The translations under genes were made by a program, and so were the position numbers. A stretch of 64,000 nucleotides of DNA from Flavobacteriaceae bacterium. GTDB taxonomy: Bacteria; Bacteroidota; Bacteroidia; Flavobacteriales; Flavobacteriaceae. The notes under the pieces were generated by a model, which saw only the letters and a list, made by a program, of their open reading frames with translations, did no database searches and was not told the DNA's origin. Position 1 is the first letter of the stretch, and the number at the start of each line of letters is the position of its first letter. The stretch spans positions 248,001-312,000 of the forward strand of contig JAGYJA010000007.1 of assembly GCA_018402385.1 (NCBI GenBank), in the 5' to 3' direction. This document shows positions 25,958 through 36,441 of the stretch, one piece after another.

Positions 25958-27615
25958 TTAAACAAACATGGTAATAGGATTTTCTATGTATTGTTTCAAG
26001 GTTTGTAAATAAGCTGCTCCTGTTGCTCCGTCCACTGTTCTGTGATCACAGGCCAGGGTAACTGTCATTACATTCCCAACAACAATCTGATCGTTTTTCA
26101 CAACCGGTTTTTGTACAATAGTACCCACTGAGAGTATCGCCGAGTTGGGCTGATTGATAATTGAAGTAAATTCTGTAATACCAAACATTCCCAGGTTTGA
26201 AACGGTGAAGGTACTCCCTTCCATCTCTTCGGGTTTTAGCTTTTTATCTCTGGCTTTGGTTGCTAGTTCTTTTACGTTTGCTCCAATTTGAGCAAAGCTC
26301 ATTTGATCTGCAAATTTCAATACGGGAACTACGAGTCCATCTTCAACTGCAACGGCCACACCAATATGGATGTGTTTTGCAATGATAGTGGCTTCATTGG
26401 TCCATTGTGTATTGACCCTTGGGTGCTTTTGCAATGCCATCGCACTTGCTTTTACAATCATATCGTTAAACGAAATCTTGCTCTCACCAGCCTCATTAAT
26501 AGCGGTCCTTGCCGAAATGGCATTGTCCATATCCAAATCAATTGTAAGGTAATAATGAGGTGCTGTAAATTTGGATTCGCCTAAACGTTTGGCAATGGTT
26601 TTACGCATTTGAGAGTTTTTAATCTCTTCAAACTGCTCTTGACCCGCCGGCATATAAGCTTGTGCTCCGGCAGCGGGTTGATGATTTTCAATGTCTTTTT
26701 TAACAATTCTTCCGTTTTCTCCACTTCCCTGTACTTGCGAAAGGTTGATGCCTTTTTCTTCAGCCATTTTTTTGGCGAGTGGTGAGGCAAAAATGCGACG
26801 GTCTGAAGAACCGGATGTTTGGGTTTTAGTTTCCTTAGGAGCTTCTGCAGATTTTTTCTCTTCTTTTGAAGAAGTATCTTTTGTTGGAGTAGTTTCTTGC
26901 TTTTCTTCTTTGGAAGGACTGGTGGAGGCTTTCAAATTTTCAATGATGCCTGAAACATCTGTTCCCTTGGGACCAATAATAGCCAAAACCGAATCAACCG
27001 GTGCAGACTCCCCTTCTTGAATTCCAATTTTAAGGAGCGTGCCCGTATAAAAGGATTCAAACTCCATAGTAGCTTTGTCTGTCTCAATTTCGGCAAGGAT
27101 ATCACCTTCAGAAATGGCGTCGCCTTCTTTTTTTAACCAGGACGCAACGGTTCCTTCTGTCATTGTATCACTTAAACGAGGCATCGTGATGACCTCAACA
27201 CCTTCTGGAACTTTAGTTTTTGAAGTTGATTCTTTATCTTCTTTTTGATCTTCAGATGCAGCTTTCTCTTCTTTAGAGTCTGAGTCGTTTTTATCAGATT
27301 TTTCTTTATCGGAATCTTTTTCTCTTTTTTATCTGAATTTTTATCTTTTCCGTTTATTAAATCAGAAATATCTTCACCTTTTTCTCCAAGAATTGCTAGA
27401 AGTGTATCAACAGGAGCTGTCTCACCTTCCTGAATTCCAATGTGAAGAAGTGTGCCATCATAAAAGGATTCAAACTCCATAGTGGCTTTGTCTGTTTCAA
27501 TTTCGGCAAGTATATCTCCTTCAGATACTTTATCTCCAACTTTTTTAAGCCATTTTGCAACCACACCTTCTTCCATGGTGTCGCTTAGTCTTGGCATATT
27601 AATTACTTCTGCCAT
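25958..27615 (-). CDS. aceF: Pyruvate dehydrogenase E2, dihydrolipoamide acetyltransferase, frameshifted in the linker
   Basis: E2 core of pyruvate dehydrogenase, moving acetyl groups to CoA. Two lipoyl domains are present, both with ETDKAT (lipoyl-lysine). They are followed by a subunit-binding domain (RIFASPLAKKMAEEKG) and the catalytic domain with DHRTVDG. The first lipoyl domain starts at ATG 27615. The frame is lost in the Lys/Asp/Glu/Ser-rich linker at an A5 run (27317-27321), and the rest is in the next frame. Adding one A gives a continuous 552-residue protein, normal for the family, so a sequence error is likely. It follows pdhA by 2 bp; E1 beta is not in the window. Confidence 0.92.
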
Positions 27616-27617
27616 AA

Positions 27618-28619
27618 TTATTCAGGTTTGTGTGCTAAAAATGGATAGTCATCTTGTGCATAAACAGTGTCATACATCACATTCTTTTCAGGATATGGTG
27701 ATTCCTCTGCAAATTTTTCACATTCAGCAACACGTTCTTTTACGCGTTGATCGATGGCTTTTATTTCTTTCTCTGTCGCATATTTTTTTTCTTTGATCAC
27801 ATCCAACACCTGTGTGATGGGATCAATTTTCATATATTCTTCTACTTCATCCTTTGTACGGTAAAGCTGTGCATCACTCATAGAGTGACCTCTGTAACGG
27901 TATGTTTTTAATTCTAAAAATGTTGGACCGTCTCCTTTTCTTGCTCTTTTGATGGCTACATCCATTGCTTCAGCCACTTTTACAGGATTCATTGCGTCAA
28001 CTTCTCCACAAGGCATATCATAACCAAGTCCTAGTTTCCAAATTTCAACGTGGTTAGCTGTTCTAGCTACTGAAGTTCCCATAGCATACCCATTATTTTC
28101 AACACAGAAAACAACCGGTAGTTTCCAAAGCATGGCCATATTTAAGGTTTCATGGAGTGAACCTTGTCGAGCAGCACCATCACCTAGGAAGGTTAATGTT
28201 ACTGCTTCTCTGTTAAAATATTTGTCTGCATACGCAAGTCCTGCGCCAAGAGGTATTTGTCCACCCACAATTCCGTGTCCACCATAAAAGCGGTGTTCTT
28301 TTGAGAAAATATGCATCGATCCTCCAAGTCCCTGTGAGGTTCCTGTTGCCTTCCCATAAAGTTCAGCCATTACACGTTTGGGATCGACTCCCATACCTAT
28401 GGGTTGCACATGGTTTCTGTATGCTGTAATCATTTTGTCTTTAGTCAAATCCATTGCATGGAGTGAACCTGCAAGAATGGCTTCCTGACCGTTATATAAA
28501 TGGAGAAATCCTCTTACTTTCTGTTGAATATATACTTGGGCAAGTTTATCTTCAAACTTGCGCCAAAAGAGCATTTCTTCATACCAGTTCAGGTAGGTAT
28601 TTTTTGTGATTTTTTTCAT
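27618..28619 (-). CDS. pdhA: Pyruvate dehydrogenase E1 component, alpha subunit
   Basis: Thiamine-diphosphate enzyme subunit that decarboxylates pyruvate. The TPP motif runs from GDGAARQGSLHETLNMA to VENNGYAMGTS, and the phosphorylation-loop-like YRYRGHSMSD is present. At 333 residues it is the alpha subunit of a heterotetrameric E1; pdhB must be elsewhere, as is common in this family. It is followed by aceF 2 bp downstream on the same strand. A TATTTTTG box about 54 bp upstream of the ATG is the likely promoter. Confidence 0.95.
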   Translation of the reverse strand: MKKITKNTYLNWYEEMLFWRKFEDKLAQVYIQQKVRGFLHLYNGQEAILAGSLHAMDLTKDKMITAYRNHVQPIGMGVDPKRVMAELYGKATGTSQGLGGSMHIFSKEHRFYGGHGIVGGQIPLGAGLAYADKYFNREAVTLTFLGDGAARQGSLHETLNMAMLWKLPVVFCVENNGYAMGTSVARTANHVEIWKLGLGYDMPCGEVDAMNPVKVAEAMDVAIKRARKGDGPTFLELKTYRYRGHSMSDAQLYRTKDEVEEYMKIDPITQVLDVIKEKKYATEKEIKAIDQRVKERVAECEKFAEESPYPEKNVMYDTVYAQDDYPFLAHKPE

Positions 28620-28672
28620 TTTTTAATGTAGGATATAAGACCTTGCTTTTGTTATCAAAAAAACATAGAGAA

Positions 28673-28680
28673 CAAAAATA
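28673..28680 (-). promoter_or_regulatory. -7 box of pdhA-aceF
   Basis: TATTTTTG on the minus strand about 54 bp upstream of pdhA. The rest of the 28620-28915 gap shows no gene, repeat or clear structure. Confidence 0.45.
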
Positions 28681-28915
28681 CTACTTTAGTGAGTAATAAA
28701 AAAAGTGTTCAACTTAAAAATTACACAAAAGGAAGAAATGGTGTTTTTGTAGTGGTGGGAAAGCTGGATACATGGTATTCGATGTCTGGTAATAAATGAA
28801 AACATTAAAGATAAAACTTTCCGTTTTTAGAGCCAAAACTAATGATAATTAAGTCATTAACAATATGATTTAATTAGAACTATTCCTTTGAACAAGAAGC
28901 CTATTCAATAAATAG

Positions 28916-29401
28916 TTACTTGAGACTGTTGCTATCAAAAAGTAACGGAAGAAGGTCTTTAATCGAGTCTGATTTATAGACTTGACCTGTTTCCCCCATA
29001 AAAAATATTTCTATGGGATGGTTTTGTTTTATTTCATATTCTGCTATGGATTGCCTGCAGGAGCCACAAGGGGGTATAGGCACATTTAATGTTTGCTTTT
29101 CAGATCTTGCTGTGACTGCGAGTTGCATTATTTTTAAATTGGGAAATTGAGACCCTGCAAAGAAAATGGCGACACGCTCTGCGCACAATCCCGACGGATA
29201 TGCAGCATTTTCTTGATTATTGCCGGTAATAACCTCCCCATTTTCAAGAAGTATTGCAGCTCCCACTCTAAATTTTGAATAGGGAGCATAAGCATTTTCT
29301 CTTGCCTTTTCTGCTGCATCCATCAAATCAAGAGTCAATAAAGGCAAATGATCTTTGGATTTAAATACACTTAGCTGGGTATGTAATTCAATTTTTTTCA
29401 A
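28916..29401 (-). CDS. cdd: Cytidine deaminase
   Basis: Zinc deaminase converting cytidine and deoxycytidine to uridines in pyrimidine salvage. The zinc and catalytic motifs are CAERVAIF (C-A-E) and PPCGSCRQ (P-C-x-x-C), and the substrate residues are in GAAILLENGEVITGNNQENAAYPSG. The start is put at a TTG at 29401 (reading MKKIELHTQLSVF): this gives 161 residues, as in relatives. It also lies 14 bp after a TAAATTTG box, whereas the longer frame to 29458 would run through the porV terminator. Confidence 0.92.
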   Translation of the reverse strand: MKKIELHTQLSVFKSKDHLPLLTLDLMDAAEKARENAYAPYSKFRVGAAILLENGEVITGNNQENAAYPSGLCAERVAIFFAGSQFPNLKIMQLAVTARSEKQTLNVPIPPCGSCRQSIAEYEIKQNHPIEIFFMGETGQVYKSDSIKDLLPLLFDSNSLK

Positions 29402-29415
29402 ATTCTGTAAATAGA

Positions 29416-29423
29416 CAAATTTA
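29416..29423 (-). promoter_or_regulatory. -7 box of cdd
   Basis: TAAATTTG on the minus strand, just upstream of the TTG start at 29401; it argues against the longer frame start at 29458. Confidence 0.45.
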
Positions 29424-29430
29424 TTTGAGG

Positions 29431-29472
29431 AAAAAAAATCCCGAGTTGCTTTAAGCAATCGGGATTTTTTTT
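29431..29472 (-). terminator. Terminator between porV and cdd
   Basis: AATCCCGA and TCGGGATT stems around a TTGCTTTAAGCAA inner stem, with A and T runs on both sides. It is symmetric, so it could act in both directions; here it ends porV. Confidence 0.8.
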
Positions 29473-29486
29473 GAATGTATTAGGTT

Positions 29487-30653
29487 TTAATATTCCACAT
29501 AGTAATCGTTTTCACCGAAGTTAAATGTCAACCCAAAACGCAGAGTGCCTTCTAGCGGACTTCTCACTTTGGAGGTAGAGAATAAATAAGACACATCTAT
29601 ATTTATTGAAGTGTATTTAAATCCGGCTCCAAGTGAAAGGAATTTTCTGGAACCTTTATCATCACTTTCGTTAAAATAACCCGTTCTAAGAAAGAAAGAA
29701 TCTTGATAAGCATATTCTGCTCCCAGAGCCCAGGTGAATTCTTTTAGTTCTTCGCTAAAACCACCGGGCGCATCGCCAAATGATTGAAAGACACCTTTAA
29801 AAAATGAAACATCATCATCTTTTCCTTCAGCAATTTCTCCATTTGTATAACGCAAAGGAGGTGTTGGAACCAGTAATTTATTCACTTCAGCGGTTACACC
29901 CACTCTGTTGAAGGCATCTAATATAAAATCAAAACCGCCGCCCAATGCAAGGTTTGTGGGCAAGAAATTTTCTTGACCTACGTCATCATATTTCATTTTT
30001 GGTCCAAGGTTTGAAATATTAAAACCGGCTCTCCATCGACCATCAAATTCATCGTATCTTATTTCTTCACTTTGGTAGTATCCGGCTAAATCAACTGCAA
30101 AGGAACTACCGGCTGTTGCATCTTCATCAGCGACTTGCAATTTTAAATCTGACCTTAAATAACGGCCTGCTACTGCCATAGAGAATCGTTCACTCAATCT
30201 TAAAGAATAAGAAACATCAAGAGTTAGTTCATTTGGACTTTGAATTAAGGGTTCTTGATCTGCGGTTTCTCTCAATTCAATATCGCCTAAACTAAAATAT
30301 CTGAAGCTAGCAGCTACAGCGCTTCTCTCATTTATTCTGTTATAATAGGTAAGGTTTCCTAAGAATATATCATTAACAAGCTGGCTTAAGTATGGGGTAT
30401 AAGTAACCCCTATTCCTTGTTTGTAAGTTGAAAAAGCATATTTTGCCGGGTTCCATTGTTGTGAAAAGCCATCCATAGAGGTGGCTACTCCCATATCTCC
30501 CATACCAGCAGCACGAGAGTCTGCAGCAATTAAAACGAATGGAACTGCTGTTGTTATTACTCGTGAATCATTTGGATTGATGATGAGATCTTCTTGGGCA
30601 TTTGTGTTAAATACTACAAAACAAAGTAGCATAGGTATCAGTATTCGCTTCAT
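29487..30653 (-). CDS. porV: Type IX secretion system outer-membrane protein PorV
   Basis: Outer-membrane beta-barrel of the FadL-like class. It shuttles folded T9SS cargo from the translocon to the PorU sortase. The signal peptide starts MKRILIPMLLCFVVFNTNAQ, and the conserved region AADSRAAGMGDMGVAT and QWNPAKYAF follows. It ends with the barrel-closing LRFGLTFNFGENDYYVEY. The start is ATG 30653 (388 residues); the TTG at 30662 adds only MKF. It lies directly downstream of porU, the usual order, with its own TATATTTG box. Confidence 0.94.
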   Translation of the reverse strand: MKRILIPMLLCFVVFNTNAQEDLIINPNDSRVITTAVPFVLIAADSRAAGMGDMGVATSMDGFSQQWNPAKYAFSTYKQGIGVTYTPYLSQLVNDIFLGNLTYYNRINERSAVAASFRYFSLGDIELRETADQEPLIQSPNELTLDVSYSLRLSERFSMAVAGRYLRSDLKLQVADEDATAGSSFAVDLAGYYQSEEIRYDEFDGRWRAGFNISNLGPKMKYDDVGQENFLPTNLALGGGFDFILDAFNRVGVTAEVNKLLVPTPPLRYTNGEIAEGKDDDVSFFKGVFQSFGDAPGGFSEELKEFTWALGAEYAYQDSFFLRTGYFNESDDKGSRKFLSLGAGFKYTSINIDVSYLFSTSKVRSPLEGTLRFGLTFNFGENDYYVEY

Positions 30654-30670
30654 AAATTTCAAATTTTGGA

Positions 30671-30678
30671 CAAATATA
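30671..30678 (-). promoter_or_regulatory. -7 box upstream of porV
   Basis: TATATTTG on the minus strand 17 bp before the porV ATG, in the 35-bp gap after porU. It could give porV its own transcript. Confidence 0.4.
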
Positions 30679-30688
30679 TATTTAATTT

Positions 30689-33600
30689 TTATAGGATGAC
30701 TAGTTTTTCAAATTTTTCAACTTTCTTATTGGTTAACGTAGATTTCACCGTTAACTTATACACATAGACGCCTTTGCCAATTTTATCACCAAAATCATCT
30801 CTGCCATCCCAGGTTATTTCTCTGGAAAGGAAACCATCTGTGTTGATTATTTGATTGTGGGACCAAACGACTTTTCCGGTAACAGTAAACACTTGAACCT
30901 GAACCTCAAGGGGTTCAAATGGGCGGTTGTGATTGAACCAGAACTCGGTGTAATTAACAAATGGGTTTGGGATAGTTTAAGGACTCGTTCTATTTTTATG
31001 TCATTACTGCCAGCTACCACAAATTGAATTTCGGCTGTGGCAGAGTTGTTGTAAACATCCCAAGCTTTTAAAGTGAGCGTGTGAAGTCCTTCTTCTAAGT
31101 CTCTAAGACGGTAGCTTAACTGAACCTTTGGTGAAATCATCTACTTCTGTTTGATAGTAGTCATTGAGAATAAAAGGGTTTGTTTCATCTCCATCAAGTA
31201 TTGCTGTTATATCGTGACCTATACCACTTGCTGTATTGATTCCGTTTTCATCTTCGAGTTTGGCAATTAAAATGGGCGAATTGTTTGTAATACCGCCGTT
31301 TACAAAACTCTCATCATTCATAAAGAGTCTTATTTGGGGACCTTGAGTATCATCTGGTGCATTTTCATTGAGTCCTCCCACTAGGATGGTCTCATTGGCA
31401 CCTGCTTGATCTTCTTGACTATTGTTTCTTTTTGCATAAAGGCTTACTCTTCCTTCTCCAACAGGAATTGCTATATCTCTTGGCACGACAAACTCAAATT
31501 CAAACTGCCCGTTTGTAATGGTTGCTTGACCATTAAAAATACCTTCGCCCAGAGTTTCAAATTCCATTATTGCCAGATTTCCATTGCCATCTGTTGTGCC
31601 ATCATTTCCCAGCGTTTGTCTTTGAAGTCTTTTATCATAGACTTTGGCTTCAAGGGTTCCATTATATCCTGATACTAAATTTCCATTTGAGTCAACCACT
31701 TCACCTCCCATTCTAATTCGACTTAACGCTTTTAAGGTATCAACAGACTGCCCCAGAGGTACTCCGTTAATTGTGGTCAAACGTATATCACTTTTTGGAA
31801 AGGCAAGCTCCATAGCCGGATCGCCCACATAAAAAATCACCCTTCTTTGGGGTGTTGACATTTCATTTTTTGAAAGCCTTACGGCTTCAGCAGGTGGCAC
31901 AAAATCTGTGATATCAAATGCATATAATTTTGAAGCAAGTGTATCATTGAATTGTCTTCCGGTTGACACTCCGATTTGTCTTGTTGTAGATATGAGGGCT
32001 ATTGCGCCTCCTTCTCTATTCCAATAAGTAAACTCACCAGCCGTGGGTCTCAAAGGATTATCAAATCGAGTGAATTCACAGGTAACGGTAACAACTAGCG
32101 GATAACGATCTCTGTTTCTAAGGTTTTGAACTGTTTGTTTTGTGACTATGCGTTCACTTGATAAACCATCTTCCCCACCGTGTCCAAAGTAATTTAAAAC
32201 CAGCGTTCCCACATCAATGGTGTTCTCTATTGCCTCATTTACCTTTGGATAGCGGTTTCCACCCGAAGAGGTCTCCTGTTGATAGGAGTCGCTGTGAATC
32301 TTTATAACATTTACGAAAGATTTATTTTCAGAAATATCATTACCCAGTCGATCTAATTCAACCTGCAAATTAAAATCTGTGGGATGGTCATCTGCATCAT
32401 CTGATACTAAAACAAAATTTGTGCGCCAATTTCCCAATGCTACATCAGATTGATATCTTATGACTTTATTTACCATATCATTTGCTAAACTGACATTGTC
32501 GACAACCATTCTTCCAACGGCAATGTCTAGCTTATCTGAGGCTTCCATAGTGCCTTCATCAGCATCCATCATTCCAAAAAAATCATCAGACATATATGTT
32601 CCGGATGCTGTTATTGAACCCATTTCAGACAAATGAAATGTAGGAACTATATTGTTATTGCCCTGAAGTCTGTTTTTATAATCCACAGAGGTATCTCCAA
32701 ACAAATTGAGGTATTTTATTCTGTTTTCAGGGGAAGAAGCATTATCATAAATATATTTGACGAAATTTCGTATGGCTGCAATATCTTGTTTTCCGGTACT
32801 GAACTCATTGTAAATTTTATCTGTAGTAACAACTTTTACTTTTAGACCATTATTGTTTTTATGGTGGTTTGCCAACCTCAATGCAGGTTGCAGCAGGAAT
32901 GGCGGGGAAACAATCAAATAATCAATGTCTTGAAAAGTACCCTGTTCATTGAGAAAAACAGTTCCTTTTAAGTTTTGATTTCCCACATTGGATGAGTTCA
33001 CTTTTTCAGGTGTAAAAAGATCTGTTGTGTGAACGGCTACATAATTCCGTAATTGACCTAACTGTGCTTTAAATGAAATTACTTGAGAACCACTTTCATT
33101 TTGAACAGCTGTAATTGATTGTGGATTTGTAACGTCCCAAATTTGTGAGTATGATGACGCATTAGTAAATTGATACTCACCAATACCTGATAATAATGCC
33201 GCTTCATCATATCTAAAAGAAAGTTGTTGATTGGTACCCGTCAATTGACTAAGGGCATTTATACTTATAATATCCAAAAAGGCATTGCTTTGAGGGTTTC
33301 CGGCATTGTTATATTTTAAAGTAACCTTGACTGTTTCTGAAGTCGCATTAACTATACCTGAAAAACTTCTGCTCGAAGCCAAAATTGAAGTACCTAAAGT
33401 TCCAAACTGTAAATTATCCTGTTGCTGGTCATTTACAAGCACTTCCATCGTCGTGGAAACTTCAGAGGTGGCAATTGCAAACACCTTAACCTCCATAGGC
33501 TGACCGGTAACAATATTTGGAAAATTAAATTCAAAATTTTGTTCATTTTCAATATCAAATCGATTGCTAAACCATCTATTCCCAACCAGAGGTGGATTCA

Positions 33601-34507
33601 ATTCATCTTTTTCAAAAAACTGATAGTTATTAAATTGATTAATTGTTGTGGTTGCAGCCCCTGTGGGTTCTACAAAATTTGTAATACGTTTTCCATTGGC
33701 TCCATCTGCCGTTATAAAATAATAGGCATTGTCATCATATATATTATTATGAGTGTTGTTTTCCTGATTGAATTTAAAATTTTCACCATAGAAAAGAATA
33801 TAATCACCAGAGTTAAATGACCCATTCTCCTCTCCCACTACTTGAATGGCATTTTCAATCAAATCAAAATTTGTATTTTCACTATTGAGCAAGGGTAACA
33901 TACTTCCTCCATTGCCATAAATTTTTATTTTCCTGGGATCTATGGAGTTGACATCCATTCCCAAGCTATTTAAAAAGTTTCTGTCAATTTTATAAACCCC
34001 TGGCTGATCTATTTTAAATCGATACCATTGACCTGAATTTAAAAGAGAATTTGTAAGACCAGTGCTCCGTGTTGATCTGTTTGTAGTGGATTTAGAATAC
34101 GAAATATTAAACGACATTAGCTTTTTATAACTGCCATTTTCATAAATAATTGGTGAAATTGAAAGGGTTGTATATATTTCATTTCTTGCTTTACTGCTTT
34201 TTATAGTTGAAATCACCTCCCCAGGAATAATATTTAAATCCAACTCTACAAGGTCATTTACAGATATATTTTGAAATCTCAAATTGGTCACGATGAGTGA
34301 GTTTGGGTTCACAAAAGCATCATCTTTCCAAACTTGAGAATACAAGTTATCAGAAGTTGAATAATTTAAACTGTTTTCAATTTTTGTTGGCAGTTGTTGG
34401 GATTTAGTCGTATTAGCTCTCCCCCAATCTATTGAAATTTGCTTTGATTGAGCAAAAACAGTGAGGGTTGAAACTAAAAATATAAAGAAAGAAATTTTTT
34501 TAATCAT
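30689..34507 (-). CDS. porU: Type IX secretion system sortase PorU, three frameshifts near the C-terminus
   Basis: Cell-surface sortase of the gingipain-like C25 class, which removes the C-terminal sorting signal of T9SS cargo. Signal peptide MIKKISFFIFLVSTLTVFAQ starts at ATG 34507. Catalytic histidine lies in NYFGHGGEDG and cysteine in VTVTCEFTRFDNP. The first about 1,130 residues are intact. The last about 140 are spread over other frames: one extra base near 31112-31119, then one extra T in each of the TTT runs at 30976-30978 and 30966-30968. Removing them yields NYPNPFVNYTEFWFNHNRP and a 1,271-residue protein of normal length ending KVEKFEKLVIL. Without repair the protein would stop at 31103. 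Confidence 0.9.
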
Positions 34508-34714
34508 CAAATTAGTTAACGGCATATTTTAAGAGTTATTACTTTAAATAAATTGTTTGATAAAATTTAAATATTCATACACTAAAAAGGAGTTGAACTC
34601 GTTAAATTGTTCATCGATAAATTAGCGATGAATATAAATTTTAAAATAATATTGCAAATTTATCGTTAATTACTATATTGCGAACCCAATTTTTTCTTAA
34701 TCGAAGCCAAGAAT

Positions 34715-36379
34715 ATGAGAAGAACAACAGTAATAAATATTATAATAGTTGCTGCATTCAGCACTATATTATTCAGTTGTAACAAATCAAGAGACTATAA
34801 AAATAGCTCAAGAGCCACCGGATGGAGTCTAAATGACAAAGATGGCGGCTTTCAGTACAACCCCCAAGCAAAAGAACAAGAAACCGGTCCCGGATTAGTT
34901 TTTGTTGAAGGCGGAACCTACACAATGGGTAAAGTTCAAGATGACCCTATGCGTGATTGGAACAATACTCCTACACAACAACACGTTCAATCATTTTACA
35001 TGGATGAGACAGAAGTAACCAATCTTATGTATCTGGAGTATCTTGATTGGACAAAAAAAGTATTTCCACCAGAAAACGAAAATTACAGACTCATTTACGA
35101 TGGTGTTTTGCCTGACACACTCGTTTGGAGAAACAGACTAGGTTTCAATGAAACGATGACAAACAATTACTTGAGACATCCTGCCTATGCAGATTATCCT
35201 GTGGTGGGCGTTAGTTGGATTCAGGCCGTTGAGTTTTCAAAATGGAGAACAGACCGTGTAAATGAACACATTCTTGAAACAGAAGGATTTACAAAACGTG
35301 GCGCAAGAATTACAGATGTTGATGCTTCTACTACATTCAATACACAAACTTATTTGACCTCTCCAACAGATGCATATGGAGGAAATACTGAAATCACACA
35401 AGGAGGAAGAACCTCTGAACGTAATGCTCAAAGAGACAGTACAAATCTGTATGTCCAATTAAAAGACGGATTATTATTGCCAGATTACAGACTCCCCACA
35501 GAAGCAGAATGGGAATACGCAGCCCTTGGCTTAGGGAGTTTAAGGAGTTACAATGTTTACCGAGGGAAGAAAAAATATCCCTGGGATGGTCAGTACACCC
35601 GTTCTGGAAAAAGAAAAACACGCGGGGATCAATTGGCAAACTTTAAACAAGGAAGAGGAGATTATGGAGGAATTGCCGGATGGAGTGATGATGGGGCTGA
35701 TATAACCGCTCCCGTCAAATCATATCAACCTAATGATTTTGGACTCTATGATATGGCTGGAAACGTTGCCGAATGGGTTGCTGATGTTTACAGACCCATA
35801 ATAGATGACCAATTTAATGACTTTAACTATTTTAGAGGAAACATTTACACAAAAAACGCTATTGGCGAAGATGGTAAGGTGACACTTATTACTACAGAAA
35901 ACATCGTTTATGATACCCTTAGTAATGGTCAAATTATTGCCAGAAATTTGCCGGGTGAAATCCTTCAGGTGCCTGTTGATGAAAATGAGACATACTTAAG
36001 GACTCAGTTCTCAGAAAGCGACAATAGAAATTTTAGAGACGGTGACAGACGTTCAACCAGAAATTATCAATCATTTAATGATGATTTGGAAGAAGAGTCT
36101 TCAACCCAAATGATGTATAATTCTCCCCAACACAGCGTTGAAGCCGGTGAAGAGGGCGACTTAGATAGACAATATGATCAAGAAAGTACAAGAACTACTT
36201 TAATTAATGATGAAGTAAGGGTTTACAAAGGAGGCTCATGGAGAGACCGTAATTATTGGCTAGACCCTGCGCAACGTCGCTACTTCCCCCAAGATATGGC
36301 CACAGACTATATTGGTTTTAGAAACGCAATGTCACGTGTTGGAACTAAATCAAAACAAGGGAAAAGTGCACGAAATTAA
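34715..36379 (+). CDS. gldJ: Gliding motility lipoprotein GldJ
   Basis: Outer-membrane-associated lipoprotein needed for gliding and T9SS stability in flavobacteria. The lipobox is FSTILFSC with Cys22. The body is a formylglycine-generating-enzyme-like (SUMF1) fold: FVEGGTYTMG, MDETEVTNLMYLEYL, YPVVGVSWIQAVEFSKW, LPTEAEWEYAALG, YDMAGNVAEWVADVY and VYKGGSWRDR. It lacks the enzyme's cysteines, as expected for GldJ. 554 residues, intact. It is divergent from porU and followed by murF, the order seen in other flavobacteria. Confidence 0.93.
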   Translation: MRRTTVINIIIVAAFSTILFSCNKSRDYKNSSRATGWSLNDKDGGFQYNPQAKEQETGPGLVFVEGGTYTMGKVQDDPMRDWNNTPTQQHVQSFYMDETEVTNLMYLEYLDWTKKVFPPENENYRLIYDGVLPDTLVWRNRLGFNETMTNNYLRHPAYADYPVVGVSWIQAVEFSKWRTDRVNEHILETEGFTKRGARITDVDASTTFNTQTYLTSPTDAYGGNTEITQGGRTSERNAQRDSTNLYVQLKDGLLLPDYRLPTEAEWEYAALGLGSLRSYNVYRGKKKYPWDGQYTRSGKRKTRGDQLANFKQGRGDYGGIAGWSDDGADITAPVKSYQPNDFGLYDMAGNVAEWVADVYRPIIDDQFNDFNYFRGNIYTKNAIGEDGKVTLITTENIVYDTLSNGQIIARNLPGEILQVPVDENETYLRTQFSESDNRNFRDGDRRSTRNYQSFNDDLEEESSTQMMYNSPQHSVEAGEEGDLDRQYDQESTRTTLINDEVRVYKGGSWRDRNYWLDPAQRRYFPQDMATDYIGFRNAMSRVGTKSKQGKSARN

Positions 36380-36402
36380 AAACTTGTATTATCTATAAAA
36401 TT

Positions 36403-36428
36403 AAGCTCCGTTTTTCGGAGCTTTTTTT
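36403..36428 (+). terminator. Terminator of gldJ
   Basis: AAGCTCCG-TTTTT-CGGAGCTT followed by TTTTT, 23 bp after the gldJ stop and just before murF. Confidence 0.85.
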
Positions 36429-36441
36429 ATACCTTTATTTT

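Noticed and set aside
25958-27184. Separate second E2 gene starting at MPRLSDTM (27184)
   Set aside because: This is the second lipoyl domain of the same aceF; adding one A at 27317-27321 joins it to the first domain.
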